64,000 nucleotides of DNA from Chryseobacterium luteum (GTDB lineage Bacteria; Bacteroidota; Bacteroidia; Flavobacteriales; Weeksellaceae), in assembly GCF_000737785.1 (NCBI RefSeq), contig NZ_JPRO01000001.1, forward strand, positions 62,001 through 126,000, given 5' to 3'. Below the pieces are notes generated by a model. The model ran no database searches, was not told the DNA's origin, and saw only the letters and a program-made list of their open reading frames with translations. This document shows, in pieces, positions 36,051 through 45,800 of the stretch. The position numbers were made by a program, and so were the translations under genes. Each line of letters opens with the position of its first letter. The first letter of the stretch is position 1.

Positions 36051-37547
36051 ATGAAAAAACTATCCTTATTACTGTTTGGGCTATTCCAAACTTTACTCTT
36101 TTCCCAAACCCTGGATCTTGCTGCTTTAGCTACAGGAAAATATCTGGGTCTAAAATCTATTTCTGATGATAATAAAAATGTGTTCGGTTATTTTGCGCTT
36201 TATGATCTTGGAAAAACAGAAAACAATAAGAAGAAAAATAAATTAGAATACATCATCTTTGATAAAAACCTCAATTCTCTCTCCACCGGAAATTTCGAAA
36301 GTGATGAAACAGCTATTCAGTACTACCCTTATATCAATTCAGAAAAAGAGTTAGTTATCACTCCTTCTTATAATGCGTACGATTTTGCTTATGATGCATC
36401 GTTTTATACTCCAGCAGATTTTATTATTAATCTCAATGATTACAAGATTAAAAAGAAAGACAGCTTTGAATATGATGGTACCAATCTCACCCAAGCATCT
36501 GCTTACAAAACTAATGGAGAAATTAAAGATGATAATAGAAATTTAAAGAAAACCTCAGGATATAAATTAACGTCTCAAATTGTTGAACTTAACAACAATC
36601 AAACACTTATTTTTGAATATAAACATGAGAGGCCTTTTCATAAGGATATTTCTTTGAAGCTTTTCAACGAAAAATATCAAAAACTTTGGGATTATAAATT
36701 TTTTAACGAAGATCATAAAAATAATTTCATTCATTTTAAAATTGTAAACTACGATAATGATATCCTGATTACTAAAGTAATAAAATACCAAAAAGATTCG
36801 CCTGAATATAATTTTATGGTATTTGATCTGAAAACAGGAAAAGTTCTCTCTATATTACCTTTTCCTTATGGGAGAAACCTTTATATTACTTTAAATTCTG
36901 TAGACGGAGCCATAAACAACAAATATAATACAGATGATAAATTAACATCCTTATTAAGATATTCCGGAAATCCGCTCAATTTTTATAATGAAGGGCTTGT
37001 AAAGCTTATTTATGATAAAAATACCAATCAACTCTCATTTAATGAAGTTCATTTTTATGATGACGTTTACAGCAAACATAAAGATATTGAAGAGCTCAAA
37101 GAACCTTTTGATTCCAAAGATCTTGATATAAAATCAGTTAATTTTCTGAAAAATAATGACATTATTATTGTTTTTCAGAAAATAAGCAGGAAAAACAATA
37201 CAGTTTCAGATATCATAATGATGAACCTTGATCCCATGATGAAACTGAAAAACCTTAAAGTTTATCCTACTCAAAAAAACAGCACCTATCTTTTTTCACA
37301 GCATCTTAATGATAAAAACGATATGGCATTTTTCTATGCCGATACCGAAAGAAAAAATAAACAGAAAAAGTGGAACCTTTTTATCAATACATTTATAAAC
37401 GGACAATGGAAACAAGAAGTATTACCAATATCTTCGGAAAGCAATATTACAATTCCTTATATAGCAAAAGAGGGCTATGTTCTCCTTCAAGAATTCAATG
37501 AAAAAGAAAAATTTAACAAAATACGCTTAGAAAAACTGAATTATTAA
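36051..37547 (+). CDS. Secreted protein, tandem paralogue 1
   Basis: 498 residues with signal peptide (LFQTLLFSQT, cut near 18). Mostly beta strands and Lys/Asn-rich; no known domain. Homologous over its length to the next gene: both begin with a FGLFQTL signal and share DLAALATG/DLTALASG, VLLQEFNEKEKFNKIRLEKLNY-type ends (landmarks EKEKFNKIRLEKLNY). More AT-rich than the second copy. A TATTTTTG box at 36029-36036 serves it. Probably periplasmic or surface; function unknown. Confidence 0.7.
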   Translation: MKKLSLLLFGLFQTLLFSQTLDLAALATGKYLGLKSISDDNKNVFGYFALYDLGKTENNKKKNKLEYIIFDKNLNSLSTGNFESDETAIQYYPYINSEKELVITPSYNAYDFAYDASFYTPADFIINLNDYKIKKKDSFEYDGTNLTQASAYKTNGEIKDDNRNLKKTSGYKLTSQIVELNNNQTLIFEYKHERPFHKDISLKLFNEKYQKLWDYKFFNEDHKNNFIHFKIVNYDNDILITKVIKYQKDSPEYNFMVFDLKTGKVLSILPFPYGRNLYITLNSVDGAINNKYNTDDKLTSLLRYSGNPLNFYNEGLVKLIYDKNTNQLSFNEVHFYDDVYSKHKDIEELKEPFDSKDLDIKSVNFLKNNDIIIVFQKISRKNNTVSDIIMMNLDPMMKLKNLKVYPTQKNSTYLFSQHLNDKNDMAFFYADTERKNKQKKWNLFINTFINGQWKQEVLPISSESNITIPYIAKEGYVLLQEFNEKEKFNKIRLEKLNY

Positions 37548-37593
37548 TATTGTTCGAATTAATTTATTATTTTCAGCAAAAAAAAATTAACTC

Positions 37594-39126
37594 ATGAAAA
37601 AAATATATTTTCTGATCTTCGGATTGTTCCAGACTTTATCCTACTCCCAGACCCAGGACCTTACAGCACTTGCTTCCGGTGATCATGTAGGAATGAATGC
37701 GCTGTTTGATGATAAAGATAATCTTTACGGCTACGTATCACTTTATTCTTACGGGAAAGCAGGTGACAAAACCAAGAAATTCGAATATGTGATCCTGGAT
37801 AAAAACCTTAATCCTGTTGCCAATAAAGAATTTGAAGGAGATATTACAGCAGGCTCCTACCTTGGCTATGTTGACTTTAAAGGACAGATCATTTTAAAAC
37901 CTTCAATGATGGATTATTCCCTGGTAAAAAGCAGAGAGATTTTCACTCCTGTTTCTATGGTGATAGATCCGAAAACCAATACCATTAAAAGGAAAGTTTA
38001 CTACGATTATTTAGAAGATGGTACGTTCAAAGAGATCAATGAGCCCAAAAACTGGAAAGCACAGCGCAAGGAAAACCGTGAAGAGAAAAAAGAAAAAGGT
38101 TATAATTATGTTTCCTCTGTAGGGGAAGTAAAGGAGGGAGGCTATTTTGCCATAGAATACAAAGACTACGGAAAATATGTGAACAGCAATAACATCATTA
38201 AATTTGACGATAGCAAAAAGGAACTTTGGAGGTACAAATACAATACTGACGGTAACAAAAAGGTATTCTCCACCTTATCCGTTCTGGAAAGGGATGAGAA
38301 ATATATGTACTGTATCATGAAAAAGGCAGACGATGATAAGAAATCTTTCAGCCTCGTGGTGATTGATATGAAAACAGGAAAAGAAGCCGCCAATAAGCCT
38401 ATCACAGGGCTTTCCGATACGACTATCGACCTCATCGACAGTTTCTTCCTGGACTACGGCAGCAGCCTTGATAATGATAAGACATTTGATGACAAAATTG
38501 TTTTGCTGGGAAGAAATTTTGCTAAGTATGATTTTGTAGGCTACGCCAGGATGATGGTCAATAAATCCGATTTTACCGTAGATACGAAAGAGATCAATTT
38601 CAAGCCGGATTTTACTTCATTCCTTCCGAAGATCAATGCCAACGGAATGGTAGAAAGCGGTTATATGCTTCAGACTAAGGATATGTATTTTATGAACGAC
38701 GGAAGCGTTGGGATCCTCACTGAAAAATACAAACCAGCCGGACAGTACAACGCCCCTAAAACTACAGATTTAGTTTATATTTATACGGATAAAGATTTCA
38801 AGATCAAAAATGTCAAGGTTTTTGAAAAAGAAAAAACGAAATGGGTAAACAGTGATTATCTTTTCTCCCAATACCTCAACGGCGGGAAAGATGTGGTGTT
38901 CTTCTACCGTGACTATCAGAAAGACGAAGTCACCAGGCAGAAAAAATGGAACCTTTTCATCAACACGATTATAGACGGGAAGTTCAAGCAGGAAATCATC
39001 CCTATTTCCGAGAAAGACAATTACGCCGTTACGCCTTATATTGGAAAAGAAGGCTATATACTTCTCCGTGAGTACAACGAAAAAGAAAAATTCAATAAAA
39101 TCCGTTTAGAAAAACTGAACTATTAA
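37594..39126 (+). CDS. Secreted protein, tandem paralogue 2
   Basis: 510 residues, signal peptide (LFQTLSYSQT). Paralogue of the preceding gene, 46 bases apart, with stronger conservation at the two ends (DLTALASGDHVG; QKKWNLFINTIIDGKFKQE and EKEKFNKIRLEKLNY). Several Lys-rich insertions (KENREEKKEKGYN). The pair suggests a recent duplication with one copy drifting faster. No domain recognised. Confidence 0.7.
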   Translation: MKKIYFLIFGLFQTLSYSQTQDLTALASGDHVGMNALFDDKDNLYGYVSLYSYGKAGDKTKKFEYVILDKNLNPVANKEFEGDITAGSYLGYVDFKGQIILKPSMMDYSLVKSREIFTPVSMVIDPKTNTIKRKVYYDYLEDGTFKEINEPKNWKAQRKENREEKKEKGYNYVSSVGEVKEGGYFAIEYKDYGKYVNSNNIIKFDDSKKELWRYKYNTDGNKKVFSTLSVLERDEKYMYCIMKKADDDKKSFSLVVIDMKTGKEAANKPITGLSDTTIDLIDSFFLDYGSSLDNDKTFDDKIVLLGRNFAKYDFVGYARMMVNKSDFTVDTKEINFKPDFTSFLPKINANGMVESGYMLQTKDMYFMNDGSVGILTEKYKPAGQYNAPKTTDLVYIYTDKDFKIKNVKVFEKEKTKWVNSDYLFSQYLNGGKDVVFFYRDYQKDEVTRQKKWNLFINTIIDGKFKQEIIPISEKDNYAVTPYIGKEGYILLREYNEKEKFNKIRLEKLNY

Positions 39127-39132
39127 AAAAAC

Positions 39133-39161
39133 AAGAATCCTGACAATGCGTCAGGATTCTT
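39133..39161. terminator. Shared terminator of converging genes
   Basis: AAGAATCCTGAC (39133-39144), five-base loop, GTCAGGATTCTT (39150-39161). It overlaps the stop codon of the M48 protease gene. Confidence 0.8.
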
Positions 39162-40485
39162 TTATTTGGTAGTTGCTCTGGTAAAAGTCTGCTATATTTT
39201 TAATATCATCAAGGCTCAGATTCCACATAAAACTCAGGAACTGCTGATAGCTTTCGCTTTGATTTTTAGGTTCTATCCTGTCCAGATAACGGTTCAGGTT
39301 ATAATTTTTCCGGGCTTCATATATTTTAGAAAAGCATTTCCCCAGCCAGCCCTTATAATATTTTTCCTCTTCGCCGTCCTGCAGAAACTGCATGGATACA
39401 TAAATTCCCAGCCCGTAATCTTCGGAGTGAAAATAATTGGGAAGAATCTCCATTCTGGCCATTTTCTTTAATTCTGTAAAAGTACCGGAAGATTTTTCCG
39501 GTTCTGCAGTTGTTTTCAGCTCAGTGAATGTTTTTTTGAGTTTCTCGATCCTCCGGGACATTTCGGGATGTGAGGCCAGGGAATCTTTATCCAGCTTTTC
39601 TTTGTAAAAGTTGTAATTGTACAGTGAAAAATCCTCTTTCTTCATCCATTTTTCATTGAAAACCTGCTTTGGGAGATCAAAAAGTTTTCTGTACGTTTCC
39701 ATCTTCAGTTCACGCGGTGAGATGGTATCAAAATCCTGCAGCCGCTGAAGTGCATTTACATATTCAATCTTTTTAAAATCACTGTTCTTAAAGATCACAT
39801 AGCCCAGCGAATCGGCCTTCATCTCCTGCTTTCTTCTTTCCACGCCTTTTTTATAAGCACGGTTTTTAAGGATGTCAAAGGCTTTCTGATTTTGGTTCTG
39901 ACTGCGTTTTACCGTTGTTTCCTTCAGATTCTGCACAGTCATTTTATCCAGCTGGTCCTGTTCAATAATGCTTAAAAATGTTTTAAGCGAATGCTCGTCT
40001 ATTTTATGTCCCAATTCATGGGTGATCACTGCTCCGATCTGGTCTTCACTGTTAAGCCAGTTGTACAGTCCCATATTAATCACAAAAGTACCGTCTGCAA
40101 GGCAGTAAGCATTGGGAGTATTATCTCTTGCCACCAAAATTTTCAGATCCTGGGGAATGCCAGGGTTATTTTTTCTGAGGCGCTGGATCAGGCTTTTTAT
40201 TTCAGTTTCAAATTCAGACTTGAAAATAAAATCTTTGTTTTTTACCTGCTTTTCAAAATCAGTTCCGAATTCCTTATAAATTTTAGATAATTCCGAACCT
40301 GTCTTCCCGGAATACTGCGATCTTAATTTTTTAATAAAAACCTCGTTATTTCCGGCAAAACTTTTCAAAAATTCTTTTCTCTGCAAATAGTCTGCGGTGT
40401 CGATCATTTTATAGTTCTGGGCAGTTCCCATCACTGAAAAAATGAAAAACACGAATACAATAAATTTTCTGGTCATATTTTTCAT
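39151..40485 (-). CDS. M48-family zinc metalloprotease, exported
   Basis: About 444 residues. The frame extends to 40497, but a TATTTTTG box (40495-40502, minus strand) covers that point, so translation should begin at the Met of MKNMTRKFIV (40485) or MTRKFIV (40476), each giving a good signal peptide (VFFIFSVMGTAQ). The zinc site is VITHELGHKIDEHSL (HExxH), and a KADSLGYVIFKNSDF block supplies the third ligand region (Glu/Asp), typical of M48 (Ste24/HtpX/BepA) peptidases. NAYCLADGTFVINMGL precedes the site as in BepA-like enzymes. Periplasmic quality-control protease is the likely role. Confidence 0.85.
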   Translation of the reverse strand: MKNMTRKFIVFVFFIFSVMGTAQNYKMIDTADYLQRKEFLKSFAGNNEVFIKKLRSQYSGKTGSELSKIYKEFGTDFEKQVKNKDFIFKSEFETEIKSLIQRLRKNNPGIPQDLKILVARDNTPNAYCLADGTFVINMGLYNWLNSEDQIGAVITHELGHKIDEHSLKTFLSIIEQDQLDKMTVQNLKETTVKRSQNQNQKAFDILKNRAYKKGVERRKQEMKADSLGYVIFKNSDFKKIEYVNALQRLQDFDTISPRELKMETYRKLFDLPKQVFNEKWMKKEDFSLYNYNFYKEKLDKDSLASHPEMSRRIEKLKKTFTELKTTAEPEKSSGTFTELKKMARMEILPNYFHSEDYGLGIYVSMQFLQDGEEEKYYKGWLGKCFSKIYEARKNYNLNRYLDRIEPKNQSESYQQFLSFMWNLSLDDIKNIADFYQSNYQIKES

Positions 40486-40545
40486 CATGAATCGCAAAAA
40501 TAGTTTATTTACCGTTTCTTTTTTATTTTCTTGTCAAAATTATTC

Positions 40546-40553
40546 TAAATTTG
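40546..40553 (+). promoter_or_regulatory. -7 box (TAAATTTG) that fixes the next start
   Basis: Exact TAnnTTTG match 24 bases before ATG 40578. It rules out the TTG at 40551 as start of the hydrolase gene. Confidence 0.6.
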
Positions 40554-40577
40554 TTTGAGACTGATACTCACGATCAT

Positions 40578-41711
40578 ATGAAGGCATTAAAATACGTAAT
40601 AGGCGGAGCAGCCGTAGGTGTAGCCGCAGTTTATCTTTTGGGATACGATTATTTATTCAGCGGAATCTCCAAAACCTATCTCAAAGGAAAATCAAGCGCT
40701 TATATCGACGACGGGAAGCTCTTTCCGGGAAACCTCATCGCTACTGACGAGCCGGAATTATGGACAGAAGATGCTGAATACAACCATAAGGAACTGCCTG
40801 AAAATGTGATTGAAAATTTAAAACATTCCAGGACCGCAGCCTTTGTCGTTATAAAAAGCGGGAAAATTCTTCATGAACAGTATTGGGACGGTTATAACCA
40901 GCTTTCCAGCACCAATTCTTTTTCCATGGCAAAAGCGGTTACTGTTATGCTGTTGGGAAAAGCTTTGGAAGAAGGTCTTATCGGGAATATTGATGAAAAG
41001 CTTTCTGATTTTTATCCTGAATTTAAAGAAAGAGAATTCGGGAGTAATGTTACGCTTAGAAACCTGGCACAGATGGAAGCCGGACTTGACTGGGATGAGG
41101 ATTACAATAATCCTTTTCTGCCAAATGCAAAAGCTTACTATGGACGGAATCTTATTAAAGCGGTGTTTTCACGGAGGTTTAAAGAAGAACCCGGCACCCG
41201 GTACCAATACCAGAGCGGATCTACGCAACTCCTCGGATTTGCTTTAAAAAAAGCTCTGAACCAGACATTGGCAAGCTATTTATCCGAAAAATTCTGGATC
41301 CCGATGGGAATGGAACAGAACGCCTCATGGAGTACCGACCATTACGGGATGGAAAAAACATACTGCTGCATCCACTCCAATGCAAGAGATTATGCAAAAC
41401 TGGGACAGCTGTTTTTAGATAACGGAAAAGTGGGCGAAAAGCAGATCCTCAATCCGTATTTTATCGAGCAGATGAGAACACCTACGGAAAAATCTGAAGA
41501 AATCTATGGAATGGGGCTTTGGATCAATCATGACAATCCTGTTAAACACTATTATTTTCTGGGACTTCAGGGACAATATATCATTATGGTTCCCGAGCAC
41601 AATATGGTGATTGTAAGAACCGGAAGCTACAGCAATAATCCTAAAAATGACAGGGGAAGACCGGATCAGGTAAAATTCCTTGTCAATGAAACCGTATCAT
41701 TATTCCGGTAA
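40578..41711 (+). CDS. Beta-lactamase-family serine hydrolase
   Basis: 377 residues from ATG 40578. N-terminal hydrophobic anchor (KYVIGGAAVGVAAVYLLG). Catalytic SxxK is SMAK (Ser116) in TNSFSMAKAVTVML; the Tyr motif is in YQYQSGSTQLLG and a C-terminal IMVPEHNMVIVRTG gives the last strand. This is the class C/esterase-type (EstB, PBP4*-like) fold; the substrate may be an ester or a D-amino peptide, not necessarily a beta-lactam. Membrane-tethered, facing the periplasm. Confidence 0.85.
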   Translation: MKALKYVIGGAAVGVAAVYLLGYDYLFSGISKTYLKGKSSAYIDDGKLFPGNLIATDEPELWTEDAEYNHKELPENVIENLKHSRTAAFVVIKSGKILHEQYWDGYNQLSSTNSFSMAKAVTVMLLGKALEEGLIGNIDEKLSDFYPEFKEREFGSNVTLRNLAQMEAGLDWDEDYNNPFLPNAKAYYGRNLIKAVFSRRFKEEPGTRYQYQSGSTQLLGFALKKALNQTLASYLSEKFWIPMGMEQNASWSTDHYGMEKTYCCIHSNARDYAKLGQLFLDNGKVGEKQILNPYFIEQMRTPTEKSEEIYGMGLWINHDNPVKHYYFLGLQGQYIIMVPEHNMVIVRTGSYSNNPKNDRGRPDQVKFLVNETVSLFR

Positions 41712-41715
41712 CACT

Positions 41716-42327
41716 ATGGAAAAACACAATACAAAAGTCGATGAATACATTGAAAAATCCCCGGATTTTGCAAAACCTATCCTAAATTATCTTCGTGAAA
41801 TGATCCATGAAGTTTGTCCCGATGTGGAAGAAGCCATTAAGTGGAAATTTCCCACCTTCATGTACAGAGGGAAAATTCTTTGCTCAATTACTTCTTTTAA
41901 GCAGTATTGCAGCCTCGGATTCTGGCTGCACCAGGAAATGAACACTTTAAAGGAAATAGAAACCCCGGCCGAAGGAAGTTCAATGTTCAGTTTGGGCAAG
42001 CTCACCAAAATGGAAGATCTTCCTCCAAAACTTCAACTAAAAAAAGCGGTTAAGGAAGCTATGGAACTTACAGAGATGGGCACTACCATGAAGAGAGCCG
42101 CACCTTCAAAAACAGAAACTGCAATCCCCGATTATTTTCAGGAAGCTTTAAATCAGAATAAAAAGGCTTTAGAAATTTTTGAAAAGAAATCTCCTTCATT
42201 CAGAAAAGAATACATCAGCTGGATCACTGAAGCTAAAACTGAAACCACCAGAAATAAAAGAATAGTACAATCTCTGGAATGGATAGCCGAAGGAAAATCC
42301 AGAAACTGGAAATACGAAAAAAAATAA
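41716..42327 (+). CDS. DUF1801 / YdeI-like protein
   Basis: 203 residues from ATG 41716, four bases after the hydrolase stop; an upstream frame start overlaps that gene and is unlikely. N-terminal DUF1801 core (EYIEKSPDFAKPILNYLRE, EEAIKWKFPTFMYRGKILC), then a YdeI-type C-terminal part (PDYFQEALNQNKKALEIFEK, SFRKEYISWITEAKTETTRNKRI). Family function is not settled; cytoplasmic. Probably co-transcribed with the hydrolase. Confidence 0.85.
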   Translation: MEKHNTKVDEYIEKSPDFAKPILNYLREMIHEVCPDVEEAIKWKFPTFMYRGKILCSITSFKQYCSLGFWLHQEMNTLKEIETPAEGSSMFSLGKLTKMEDLPPKLQLKKAVKEAMELTEMGTTMKRAAPSKTETAIPDYFQEALNQNKKALEIFEKKSPSFRKEYISWITEAKTETTRNKRIVQSLEWIAEGKSRNWKYEKK

Positions 42328-42372
42328 ACACAATAGACAGATATAGAGAAAATTATATTCTTTCGCTCCCTT

Positions 42373-42570
42373 TCAGGTTTCATATTGTTCCGGGGTTTGC
42401 CTAGTTTTACTTTGTGAACGGTTATCTATATCAAAGTTGCCATACTTTCTGCGCCATTCGGTAACAGTACCCTGACCTTGGGTGTTATATTTGCGCATCG
42501 CTTCCCGATTACCAATCGAACCACTTTCTACTTTCTGTACAGCTAATTCAAAGGATAAGCTGTCACCTTT
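42373..42570 (-). pseudogene. IS3-type transposase OrfA remnant
   Basis: On the minus strand a 65-codon frame without a start reads LSFELAVQKVESGSIGNREA, MRKYNTQGQGTVTEWRRKYG: the helix-turn-helix of an IS3-type OrfA (transposase subunit). It is cut at both ends by stop codons; no OrfB, no terminal repeats are visible. It lies on the left edge of the accessory region 42.4-64 kb, as expected for an old insertion scar. Confidence 0.6.
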
Positions 42571-42665
42571 TTACTCCACTTTACATACTGATTCTGAAAT
42601 TGTCCAATAACATGACTTTTACGTATAACACTGCGTTAGGGCTAGACAATTTTAATAAAATAATA

Positions 42666-42699
42666 CGACGAGTTTTGTCGCTTCCTGCATGGATATTTG
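42666..42699 (+). promoter_or_regulatory. Dyad promoter 2 (for the 1226-residue protein)
   Basis: CGACGAGTTTTGTCG (42666-42680), 11 bases, GATATTTG (42692-42699; first base of TAnnTTTG lost). The transcript would have a leader of about 150 nt that resembles the leader of the gene at 56688. Confidence 0.75.
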
Positions 42700-42857
42700 C
42701 ATTATGAAAACTAAACAAAATGAAACTCGATATTAAAATATGAGGTGGACATCTTTGCCCGAAACCACCTAAAAAAATAAGGCTAAAACTTGAAGAAACT
42801 CTACTAAAAAGAGCCTTCAAATCTTAACCTATAATAAAATCAAACAAATTTACATAA

Positions 42858-45800
42858 ATGTCAACAAACAACAATGCGTCACAGACGTTATTTAGATTCG
42901 TGAGTTTAAGAAACCCACAACTTACAGAAACCAAAAGAAGAAATTTTGGATTTATCCACAGACCAGCAGGAATAGTGGGAGTTTTTGACACTGCAGTATC
43001 CGAAAGAGCCTCTTCTACAGCTAAGATAAATGCTATGGAAAGCTTCATCAAATCCAGCATTTTTGCAAGTACCGCTTTTAAAACAGAGAAAGAACTGGAA
43101 GCCGGCATATTCGGTCAATTGCTGATTATCGGGAGAAAAATTTCAAAAAAAGAGAAAATCAATGATCATGACTGGGCATATACTAAAGGCTATTATTCAG
43201 GACTTATTGATTCTAACAAAGAATTGAATGGAGATGGTCTTAAAGTATTTGAGCTTCTTTGGAACAACTTAATCTACCAGATCGTTTCTCAAGAAAATTT
43301 CTATGTGAAAGAAGCTATTAGCCATATTCTTAAAGCCATTCATTTAGGATTTGCACAGAATACCGATATTGATGAAAATGTACTAAAAGTCAATGGTGAA
43401 AAACCTTTAGAGAATGCATTGAACGGAAAATTAGTGATGCCAAAATCACTTTTTGTGGAAGATGATTTAGAATCCGGAGCTTCAATTGCTTCTAAAGTAT
43501 CATCAGAAACAAATTTATCGGCCATTACAGAACAAAGATTAAAATCTGAAACCGAAAGTGGTTTAGCTCTAAGCCAAACGCTTCATAGAAAAGAAGGTTT
43601 GCAGAAACTGAATTCAGAATTAGAAAAACTGCAAAAATCATATCATAAATCCACGTACAAAGCATATCAGGATACGCATACAAGATATATGGAAGAAAAC
43701 AAGTATCGTCTGGAAGAATATGAGAAAATTGCAGAAGAAATAGATCGTCTGATAGAATTAAAAGTTCCGGAAGAAGAATTACAAAAACTTCACGAAAGAC
43801 AGAAAGAGTTTGAAGTTCCACAATTTGAGTTCTTTTATAAAAACGAAATTGATATTTCGGAACTTCAGGCTAAACTTTCACCGGAATCATTTGACTTATT
43901 TATAGAAGTATTCTCAGATGTGAATGCAGAAAGTCTATCAGGAAAAAGAATTGAAGGAACAGCAGAAATGATCTCTGACAGGGAAATGCGTATCGGAAAA
44001 AGCCTGTTGCAAATTGACAGTTCTCTGGAAACCTTTAATGATGTGATATCCGGTGTACAGCAGGAAATTTCATCATCATCACAAACTGCAATGGAAAGCT
44101 CTGCATTGCCACAACAGCAGTATGTAAATTTAGCCGGAGCTTCTATTCCGGTTACGCAAAATACCTCAAGAACCCCTCTTGCATATTCCCTTATTGCCAA
44201 TAATTACGGGGTATTATTTTTATCAAGCAGAGGGTTTTTAAACTTTTCTTTTGAAGTTGAGGATATATCATGGAATGTTGCCAATGCAAAAATCATCGCC
44301 GATACCAATTCAGGGCATTTTGAAGAAAACTACACCAATATTTCGGTAGTAAACAATAAAATTACTTTGCCTGCCAGTTTAGTAAACAAGTTCAGAAGCA
44401 TTTACAATTTCAGAATAGAAATTATTTTCAGCAACGGAAGAGAAGCTTATGCAGATGTATCGAAAATAGCCAACGGGCAGATTCATACAGGAATGCTCAC
44501 ACTAAAACCCGTAAAAGGAGGACCTAGAGAAGAGGAGCCTGTGAAGGGATCTCTTAAAAGAAAAAATTTCGGAATCAAAAGATTAGGTATTGCTGATTAT
44601 CTGAAGGTCGTACAAAGTGTTCATGCGTATGTTCCGGGAGAAGTATCGAATATAGAAAACGTAATGGCTAGTGAGCTGAGACATAAGTCTTCCGTAGCCA
44701 GAGAATATTCTGAAATTACGGATACCACTTCCAAATCAGTAGAAACAGAAAAGGTATCCGATACTTCCAAAACTTCCAGAACAGATATGCAGACGGAAGT
44801 TGCCAAAGAATTGGATAAGCAGCAGAGCATTACCGCTTATGCACATTTTAGCTACAGTGGTGGTTATAAGTTAGACATCGGGGCTGACTACGCCAATAAT
44901 ACAGCTCAACATGACAGTACAAGGCAAGCAGTTGCCAAGTCTCAGGAGATTACGGAAAGAGCAATGGAAAGAGTCCTTACGAAGATTAACGAGGAGAGAA
45001 TTCAGAAAATCATCAAAGAATATACGGAAACTAATGTTCATGAATTCGACAACAGAGGAAAAGCTCTTACAACCAATGAACCGCCACAACACATTACAGG
45101 GGTTTACCGTTGGATTGACAAAAAGATGAAAAACCAGATTTACAACTATGGCAAACGTACCATGTTTGAATTTATGGTTCCTGAACCTGCAAAACTTCAC
45201 CGTTTAGCATTAGCAGTATCCAATGCTCAGGTGCTTACTGCTCCTGTAGATCCCAGGAAAGCTCCGGAGCCCTGGAATATGGCAACCCCGAAAGCAGCAA
45301 CGAAAGAAATGCTTTTACATTGGGCTCAGATTTACGGGGTACAGTTAACAGAGCTTCCGAAAGAAGATGTAGAGGTGTATCAGGAAATTAAAGGAGCTCC
45401 CAATTCAACTGGCTCTTTTGGTGCTGTAGGAACACCTATTAATATTACTCAAAACTATGCTGCAAAGAGCATGAAGGTTCAATATTATATGGACAGAAAT
45501 TCTTTATGGCACAACAGTAATTTTTATTGCAGTAATGGTAAAGGTGGAGAAAGGGATTTAAGTTTTGGCGGCAAGATTAATCAGGGAACCTTTACTGAAG
45601 GCGGATTAAACCTTGCAGGAACTTTCAATTACCTTTATAGAGGCCGAAATATTGAAGATGTAACGCTTAATGTTACTTTGTATTGCAAACTTTCTGATGC
45701 TTTTATGCTTCAGTGGCAAACCGAAAACTTCAACGCTATCATTCAGGCATATGAAGAAGCCTACAAAAAATTCCAGGAAGAACAGGCAAGACTGGATGCT

